Shown: positions 56,854 to 64,000 of the stretch, in pieces
Numbering within the stretch: the stretch's first letter is position 1
How the letters are laid out: each line of letters opens with the position of its first letter
From: Neoceratodus forsteri
Lineage: Eukaryota > Chordata > Ceratodontiformes > Ceratodontidae
Length of the DNA: 64,000 nt
Reading direction: 5' to 3'
Assembly (NCBI GenBank): GCA_016271365.2
Contig: CM057452.1
Span: forward strand, 824,072,001 to 824,136,000
Program-made: the position numbers and the translations under genes
Notes under the pieces: generated by a model
Database searches by the model: none
What the model was told of the DNA's origin: nothing
What the model saw: only the letters and a program-made list of their open reading frames with translations

Positions 56854-58065
56854 ATGGAGCCGGGGGAAAGTAGTGGATTCTCCGGAGGAGACCGAGATGG
56901 ACTTAGAGGGAGTATCCCACCATCTCCCCTAACCATGCCATACTACTTTGGAGCGCCATGGCTTCCGCAGTTTTCTGGCGAGAAAGATGGAGACGGAACC
57001 AGCAATCTGGGAGAATTCTGTTAAAAAATGCAAGCCATGTTCCGGTTGTATCAAATCCCAGAGCCACAAAAAGTTGAAATTTTGATCAGGCAATTGAAGG
57101 AAGCTGCCCACCGTGAAGTCCAATCATGGCTAAGTGGAGCAAAAGCCACAGCAGACCAGATACTCCAGAGGTTGCAACAGATTTTCGATGCTAGGACCGT
57201 ATCCGACCTCAAGATGAAGTTCTTCTCACGTACCCAAAAGTCTCAAGAGACCCTGAGAGAATTTGCATTAAGTCTACAAGAGCTGTTATGAGCAATAGAG
57301 AGAGTAGATGCGGCAGAGGTCCAGGATGCAGACAGAGTCCTAGTTGAGAAATTTGTGGAAGGAGTACAAAGTGAGGCCTTGAAAAGAGAACTACGGATGC
57401 TGCATTTGCAGAACCCTGAAGTGGACTTTCTGGATTTTAAAGAGAAAGCCATCCGTATATTTGGTTCAGGGCATCCTAGAGAGGAAGCTCCAGCATATCC
57501 CCAAATCTCTATGGGAACTCAATGGCCGACCTACACTGACAAGGGTTGTAAAGAAGATCAGTCTTGGCAACTAGGCCTCCAACCAGAAGTGTCCTTATGA
57601 AGACGAGATCCAGGAAGAGAAGCTGTTGCATACCCGAGCCGGCATTTCGAACATGATCATATACATGACCCAAGGTCACGGACCCTGATATGCTCTGTAC
57701 AGACGGGTGTTCAACACCATTCAGAGCTGACGGAACAGATTGCCATGCTGACCAACCAGATGGCAGAAATGCATAAAGAGATGCAAAGTTGGAAGGCTGG
57801 GTGGAAGAACGAGAAAAGCTTCGGTCCATCGGAGAAAGACAGGAAGCATGACTGAATGAATCACTCTAGGAGGAGCGAAGGGAGACGCTCCACAGATCGA
57901 TTTGATGGCCAAGGTAGGCCCATATGTCGCCGGTGCGGTGTGAGTGGTCATGTCGAACGGAGATGTGGTCAGCCAGTCAACAACACCTTAAGTTTAAACA
58001 AGAATTCTTCGGAGATGAGGATCGACCCCCAAAAAACAGACGAGCAGGTCCAGCAGTCCCACTAG
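56854..58065 (+). pseudogene. gag: gag (capsid and nucleocapsid remnant)
   Basis: Gag forms the particle that packages element RNA. The ATG at 56854 opens a single frame to a TAG at 58063-58065. Four in-frame stops interrupt it: TAA 57022, TGA 57289, TGA 57598 and TGA 57853. The capsid-type region (about 57028-57480) contains MFRLYQIPEPQKVEILIRQL and LREFALSLQELL, the retrotransposon-gag pattern. The C-terminal CRRCGVSGHVERRC (57934-57975) is an intact CX2CX4HX4C zinc knuckle. A slippery heptamer follows at 57993. The length of about 400 codons is normal for the family. Confidence 0.85.
57993..57999 (+). promoter_or_regulatory. Candidate -1 frameshift site (T TTA AAC)
   Basis: TTTAAAC lies 18 bases after the zinc-knuckle codons. 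In the gag frame it is read AGT TTA AAC, exactly the X XXY YYZ phasing required. A -1 slip enters the frame that encodes the protease. The gag frame itself ends 21 codons later at 58063. A downstream pseudoknot could not be confirmed by eye. Confidence 0.65.
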
Positions 58066-61000
58066 AACAGTCATGTTTTGTTGGCGACAGCCCGATGATT
58101 CCAGTTAGGGTCGATGGCATCGAGCTAATGGCACTATTGGACACCGGATCGCAAGTCACCACCCTGCAAGGAAGAGAGTTTCGAAGGTACTGGACGCCCA
58201 ATGATCTGAAGTCACCTCCTAGATCTTGGGTAAAGTTGATTGCAAGCAATGGGATGAAGTCCCATACTTAGGTTACCTGGAAGCTGATGTACAGCTAGGG
58301 CTAACGTTCAACGTAGCACAGGCATCATTGTGAGTGACATTGAGAGTGATCAGCTACCACCACTCATTCTCGGATGAGCGTCTTACAGAATTGTTTCGCA
58401 AACTAATTGGCATCCTCCAGCAGCAAGCCAACCATGTGCCTCGAATGGAGAAGCATGCCCTTCAACAGACCATACATGATTTGCAATGCCACCAAAAGAT
58501 TCGCCAATGCGAGGGTGAAATCGATAAGAGTACGGGTGACGGATGCTAGACCTGTAACCTTAAAGCCGGGCACCGAAACAACTTTGTGGTACAAAGCAAA
58601 GGTGGGCCCAAGGGGTCAAGACTATGACGCCCTAGTAGAACCCTACCCTATGAATAAGGAAGAGCCCATAATAGTGGCTAGAAGCGTAGCCATGGTGAGC
58701 CAAGGGAGGATACCAGTCCGGGTGCTAAATTACAGGACTCATGACATACAGCTGTACCAGAACCAGCCGGTTGCACAGATCCACACAGTATGTTTGCAGG
58801 ATATTGTTGAAGCTGGGGAAGAAATGGAGAAAGTGCCGGAATATGGGATGGAAGGAGACCAAAGACCAGAGTGGACCAAGAAGATCAAAGTTGGCAATGC
58901 AACGACCAGCATGAAGCAAAAAGCCAATGTTTTGGAGGTGGTTTTGCACCGGAAAGAAGCTTTCAGCCAACACCCCTTGATTTGGGTCAGCTCGTGGGTA
59001 CAACATCACATCAGTACCCATGGACATCCACCTATCCGAGAGAGATTTAGGCCGATTCCCCCAGCTATGTACCAGCAGGTCAAAGAGATGATCAAGGAGA
59101 TGAAAGAGGTGATGGTGATAAGAGAAAGTCACAGCCCTTGGGCAGCGCCAATTGTTCTGGTCAAAAAGAAGGATGGTAAGATCCGATTCTGTGTGGACTA
59201 CAGCAAGTTGAATGCCATCACTCATAAAGACGCATACCCTCTGCCTAGGATCGAGGATTCCTCATGGCTCTTCAGTCAGCAGCCGATTCTCCACGCTTGA
59301 TCTGACCAGCGGATACTGGCAGGTTCCTATGGCACCCCAGGATCAGGAGAAAACAGCTTTCATTACTCCCATGGGTTTATTTGAATTCACTAGGATGCCT
59401 TTTGGTTTGTGTAATGCACCTGGAACTTTCCAAAGACTAGTGGAACATTGTCTTGGGAGCCGGAATTTCGGCACCCTGCTGTTGTATTTGGACGATATTA
59501 TCGTATATTCCAAAATGCATGAAGATCATCTGCGCCACCTGGACGAAGTATTCCAAAAGCTGATCCAGTATGGGTTGAAAATTAAACCATCCAAATGTCA
59601 CCTGCTGCAGACCAAAGTAAGTTACCTGGGACATATCGTCTCCACAGATGGAGTGATGCCAGACCCAGAGAAGATCTAAGCTGTTAAGAAATGGCCTGTT
59701 CCTACCACCATCAGAGAGGTCCAGAAATTCTTGGGATTTGTTGGGTACTACCAAAGGTTTATTAAGAATTTCGAAAAGATTGCCGTGCCTTTGCACGAAC
59801 TCCTGAGAGGATCAGCAGAAGGTAGAGTCCCGAAGAATCACCTGGTTACATGGGGTACCAAGCAACAAGAGGCCTTCGATCAACTAAAGACCATACTTAC
59901 TGAAGCTCCCATCTTGGCATATCCAGACTATGCGAAACCATTTCTAGTGTATACAGACGCCAGCAACAGAGGATTGGGTGCGGTACTTGCACAAGAACAA
60001 AATGGTGTAGAAAGGGTGATCGCCTATACCAGCAGAGGATTAAGAGGCTCTGAGCGGAATGATGCCCGCTATAGCTCTTTTAAATTGGAATTCTTGGTGC
60101 TAGTCTGGGCCATCACTGAAAAATTGAGACAATATTTGGCCGCCGCCCCTTTCACAGTCTTCACAGACAATAATCCGTTAGCACACCTGAATACTGCAAA
60201 GCTAGGAGCCCTTGAGCAAAGGTGGGCTTCTGACTAAAATTACAGATTTTCCATCAAGTATCGCTCAGGTAAATTGAATGTGAATGCGATGCCTTGTCCC
60301 GGATGCCCAAACACGAGAAGCGAAATAGATGATAGCCAGCTGGAAAATATTGAAATGCCACCTTCTTACAAGTACCCGCTGAGATTGTGCAGGCATGCTG
60401 TCTACTTGCTCCTGAGGTTGGAGAGGAAGACCAACCATAAGTAGATGACGTGATTGCTAATCAAAAGAACCTATGGGTGAAACTACAAAGCCAAGACCCC
60501 ATAGTGCGTCAAGTGAAGGATCTAGTTGCGCAACAGAAGCGCATGAACAGAAATGAAAGAAGGAAATTGACCACAGAGATGACGAAACTGTGGAGGCACA
60601 GGACCCGCTTGACAAGAGAGGATGATCATCTGGTGAAAAAGAGTAGAGATCCCACCACCCACACTGGGATAACTCAAATCGTCGTTCCAAAGACCAGTGC
60701 TTCAGTAGTGTTGGAAGCATACCATGACAACTCGGGACATTTCGGTCACAAGAAAACAGAAGCTATCATCAGAAGGCGATTCTATTGGGTAGGAATGCGC
60801 AGTGATATAGCAAAATGGTGTGAGGAATGTCCAACATGCAACTTAAAGCGCAAGGAAAAGGGGAATCAGAGAGCTCCTCTCCATCCAATAGTTAGTAGCG
60901 CACCGTTGGAACTAGTTGCTCTTGATCACTTGAAACTGGATCCTAGTTCAAATGGACACTTTTACATCCTCACTATGGTGGATCACTTTTCCAAGTTCGT

Positions 61001-62066
61001 AGTTGCAAGTGCAGTGAAGGATCTATCTGCTCGAACCACTGCTGAAACCTTTATGAGATGTTTTGTATGACCTTATGGATACCCCACTAAAATCCTAACA
61101 GATCAAGGAACATCTTTTGAATCTCAACTCTTTCACAAACTATGTGCTCTATATGGGACTCGTAAGTTAAAGACTACTGCGTACCATCCCCAAGGAAATG
61201 GACTTTGTGAGAAAGAACAAACCAAATTCTCTTAGAAATGTTACTAGCTCTACCAGAATATAGACGTCCTTTCTGGCCTGCTTTACTCCCGAACTCACGT
61301 ATTCTGAACAACAATACGATTCATTACTCCACAGGTTATACCCACACTACTTGATGTTTGAAGACACGGAAGACTTCCAATGGACTTAGTATTGGAAGTG
61401 CCACCAGAAGAAGTTAAAGGAAAGAAGCCAGTGACAAACTGGGTCCAAGAACATAATGAACGATTACAAGAAGCCGGAAGAATAGTTGGAAAACACATGG
61501 AACAAGCATGGCAGAAGCAGAAAACCAACTACAATACCAAGGCCAAAGCTGCACCTTTACTTATTGGAGAAAGGATAATGTTGAAGAAGACCCAGAAATG
61601 TAGTAAACTTTCTTCAAAGTGGGAATCAGAACCTTATTACATCATCGAGATACCTTACCTGAACTGCGGTCTACAAGATCAAACAAGAATTTGGACATGG
61701 CACCAAATTGTCCATCGAAACCTACTAAAAGCGTGCACTTTCAGAGACACTGTGATCATTAAAGAACAGGACAGTCCTACGCCGAAAGAGAGGCAGGAGT
61801 CCACCAAAGACAAAATATGGAAACCAGAATTACCAACAAATTGGTGTACAGAACCCTGGATTCGTACTTCACATATGCATTCCCTTGACCGTTCGAACTA
61901 TGCACCAGTACTAGCTCCAGAAATACCGGATTTCCTGGAAGGAGAATGTCTTGTTCCAGAACCTATTGATTTCCAACCCCGCAGATCTCAAAGATCGAAC
62001 GCAGGTATCCCTCCTAGAAGGTATATCACAGAAGTTTCTCAACCCGTACCTTGGTACAACATGTAG
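57993..62066 (+). pseudogene. pol: pro-pol (protease, RT, RNase H, integrase)
   Basis: Protease: LLDTGSQVTT, catalytic Asp at 58140. [22 protein letters not shown] (59156-59215), then after a frame change [30 protein letters not shown] and LLYLDDIIVYSK (YLDD at 59485-59496). RNase H: VYTDASNRGLGAVLA near 59950, then FKLEFLVLVWAI and FTDNNPL. Integrase (60450 on): a zinc-binding H...H...CEECPTC, LDHLKLD, MVDHFSKF, TDQGTSFES and HPQGNGLCEK, the DDE residues. The last frame (61380-62066) is the integrase C-terminus; I see no chromodomain. Breaks: TAG 58269, TGA 59298 with a frame change, TAA 59677, TAA 60235, a one-base loss near 60285, TGA 61068, TAG near 61234. Confidence 0.9.
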
Positions 62067-62342
62067 ATCTAATTCAAGTAATTTCCCAGACACAGTCACT
62101 TTAGGATAAAATCTTTAAAATAAAAATTTATAGTACAGTAGCTGTTTTAAGAATATTTTAGAGACTTTAAGAGTGTTTTATTAAAGTAAGATCTTCCTAG
62201 AGTATTAAGTAAGATCTTCATAGAGTATTAAGTAAGATTTTCATAGAGTATTAAGTAAGATTTTAGAGGTTGCTAAGATGATAGATTTTATAGAATGTTA
62301 AGGGAATACTTGGGGACATGTATTGTTAGGTTGGCCCGAATC
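62067..62342. other. 3' internal untranslated stretch, no env
   Basis: 276 bases, AT-rich, with four short repeats of AGAGTATTAAGTAAGAT-type text (62198-62265). No envelope-like frame exists. A purine-rich tract directly before the LTR, the expected plus-strand primer, is not obvious; the nearest is around 62300-62315. Confidence 0.6.
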
Positions 62343-64000
62343 TGTAATGCCCCAAAGGTGGTCATTACAGAAAATTAAAATTAAATTAAATGAACACAGA
62401 AAACACAGGTGCTTACAGTACCTGCTGCAGGGGTGGGCAGCAGGGTACTGTACAAAAGGGGTCCCTAGACACAAAAGTCAACCTCCCTGCACACACAAAA
62501 CACTGTAAATAATAGGAAAAGTACACCTGTGCACTTACAGCTGGTCAAAAGATAGATCTTGCAAGCATTCCATGTCATAATGGCTGGATGAAACGCTGTG
62601 CTGAGTGGCTCATGCACAGCATTCCAATCCAGCCATTCTAGAATCCAGACACCTTTAACTTTCAAATCCCATTCCACAGTTTGTCAGTTCATGGGCAGCT
62701 GTTGAGGAGAGAGGACACAGTAAGTCAGAGGGACAAGGAAAGGGCTTACCTGGAGGGTTGAAGCCATCCCTGGGGACTTACCTGTGTGCCTGCTCTGACT
62801 CCACTGCCCGAAGAGCCTGCTGTGTGGTGAAGTCGTTGGTGGTGCCACCGGGGCACCACGAAGAAGCCAATGGCCATTCCATCACGCTGTTAGGGCTCAA
62901 AAGCCCTCCGTTTATTATTTTTAGCCCCCCGAAGAATTTTTAGTTCACCGGTCCCTCGTCGGTAGCCTGAAAGCCCATCGCGTCGCTGCTCCTGTTTCAG
63001 CCGTTGAAGGCCCCTGAGTCATCCCCCAGCCACCTGTTCGTTCTCCCTCCCTCTGCCAGCATCCCTCCCGCCTCCCTACCGCAGCAAGAACCCAGAGCTC
63101 ACAAGAGCGGTGAGTCGGCGGCAGCACTTGAAGCGTGCTGACCGCCTGTTTGTATAAGGGAGGACTGAATGTGTTTAAATAGCACATTAGGCGCTTTCAG
63201 AGGGCGGCCGAGAGCCACGGGGGCCAACGGGTCGTTAGGACCCATGAAATTTAATATTAATTAGGGAGGCGGGATTAGCGACGCCCCAAAGGAGGGGCCA
63301 GGAAGCAAGGCCTTTATAGCGGCCTATGAATATTAATAAAGGGGGCAAAGCAGAGGCGGGATTTGCCTAGTGAATGACAGCAGCTCTCAGTGAGCTGAAA
63401 GATTTAAAGGGGCAATGCCTTTTAAAAGGGCAATTCTGGCCCAAAGTTTAAAGTAGGGCACTAGGCCCATTATAAAGTGGGGCATCTGGCCCAAAGTGTT
63501 GAGGGGCACCAGGCCCAAGGTAATGAGGGGCACCAGGCCCAGTATAAAGTGAGGCACAAGGCCCAAAGTGTCGAAGGGCACCAGGCCCAGTATAAAGTGG
63601 GGCACCAGGCCCAGTATTTCAAGGGGCACCAGGCCAATTGTAAATTGGGGCACCAGGCCCAATCTAAGGTGGGGCACCAGGCCCAAGCTAATGTAGGGCT
63701 TCAGGCCTGAGGTAATGGTAGGGCATTAAGCCCGAGGTAAAGCCTGGTCTAAAGGGAGGCCCCGGCCTAGCGGAATAGGGCAAGCCAGCCTAGTGGTACT
63801 AAAGGGAGGCCCTGGCCTAGCGGAATAGGGCAGGCTCAAGCTAATGTAGGGCTTCAGGCCCGAGGTAATGGTAGGGCATTAGGCCCGAGGTAAAGCCTGG
63901 TCTAAAGGGAGGCCCCGGCCTAGCGGAATAGGGCAAGCCAGCCTAGGGGTACTAAAGGGAGGCCCTAGCCACAACATACAGTAAAGGATCCTATCCCAGA
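62343..64000 (+). repeat. 3' LTR, partial (first 1658 bases)
   Basis: It starts TGTAATGCCCC like the 5' LTR and matches it throughout, with a few differences per hundred bases by eye. The last bases (ATCCTATCCCAGA) correspond to 5' LTR position about 54928. The 3' copy is therefore about 150 bases longer over the same span, because of the duplication listed next. Confidence 0.9.
63684..63985 (+). repeat. Tandem duplication of about 150 bp unique to the 3' LTR
   Basis: CAAGCTAATGTAGGGCTTCA, GGTAATGGTAGGGCATTA, AAAGCCTGGTCTAAAGGGAG and GCCTAGCGGAATA occur at about 63684-63836 and again at about 63837-63985. The 5' LTR has the block once (54764-54910). Confidence 0.8.

Larger units (their letters stand above)
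53421..64000 (+). mobile_element. Ty3/gypsy LTR retrotransposon, 3' LTR cut by the window end
   Basis: The order is 5' LTR (53421-56770), primer-binding site (56782-56799), gag, pro, RT, RNase H, integrase (56854-62066), a short 3' untranslated stretch, and the 3' LTR (62343 onward). The domain order with integrase last, the CCHC gag and no env identify Ty3/gypsy (Metaviridae-type), not a vertebrate retrovirus. Internal genes have about ten stops and several frame changes. The LTRs look only a few percent different by eye. The right-hand target duplication is outside the window. Confidence 0.9.

Noticed and set aside
62067..62342. Envelope gene of an endogenous retrovirus
   Set aside because: Only 276 bases separate pol from the 3' LTR, with no long frame. 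The element is a Ty3/gypsy retrotransposon without env.

Overview
The window looks like non-coding, transposon-dense vertebrate DNA. I find no host gene I can name. The mix of CR1, L2, L1/Tx1-type and Penelope-like retroelements, a MIR-style tRNA SINE, DNA-transposon MITEs and a Ty3/gypsy LTR element points to a non-mammalian vertebrate with a repeat-rich genome. An amphibian such as a caecilian or salamander fits, but a reptile or lobe-finned fish cannot be excluded by reading alone. Almost every open reading frame above chance belongs to a decayed mobile element, and nearly all of these carry stops and frameshifts.

Layout. 1-13.5 kb is mostly AT-rich, gene-free DNA. It holds old tandem and inverted duplications, a 0.6-kb degenerate hexamer repeat, a 301-bp foldback MITE with a target duplication, two copies of a tRNA-derived SINE (one split by a 489-bp insertion), a segmental duplication split by a hAT-like MITE, and AT and GT microsatellites. 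13.5-19.2 kb is a very old L1/Tx1-type LINE on the plus strand. 19.2-25.8 kb holds a tRNA-like element, a CR1 (minus), a perfect 47-bp palindrome, a Penelope-like fragment (minus), a second LINE tail (plus) and a CR1 fragment (plus). 25.84-38.85 kb is a two-level nest: an L1-type LINE (B, minus) whose ORF1 was split by a second, nearly full-length L1-type LINE (C, 32261-38552, minus) with a 16-bp target duplication. C itself was later hit by a 164-bp TA-flanked MITE in its endonuclease domain.

38.85-45.4 kb holds CR1 and L2 fragments, a snapback CR1 reverse-transcriptase repeat and a solo LTR with a 5-bp target duplication. 45.8-51.7 kb is a long CR1 (plus) with an ORF1 that encodes a zinc-finger-like N-terminus and an SGNH-hydrolase domain. 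Its ORF2 is split by an L2 copy in the opposite orientation.

53421-64000 is the most complete unit: a Ty3/gypsy element with unusually long LTRs (3350 bp; the 3' LTR runs off the window). It has a primer-binding site matching serine tRNA, gag with a CCHC knuckle, an in-phase T TTA AAC slippery heptamer joining the gag and pro frames, and protease, reverse transcriptase, RNase H and integrase remnants. It has no env. Its LTR carries two coding-looking tandem arrays, and the 3' LTR has an extra copy of a segment of about 150 bp relative to the 5' LTR.

Motif calls and repeat alignments were made by eye from the sequence. Family names rest on remembered protein signatures and were not checked by a search.
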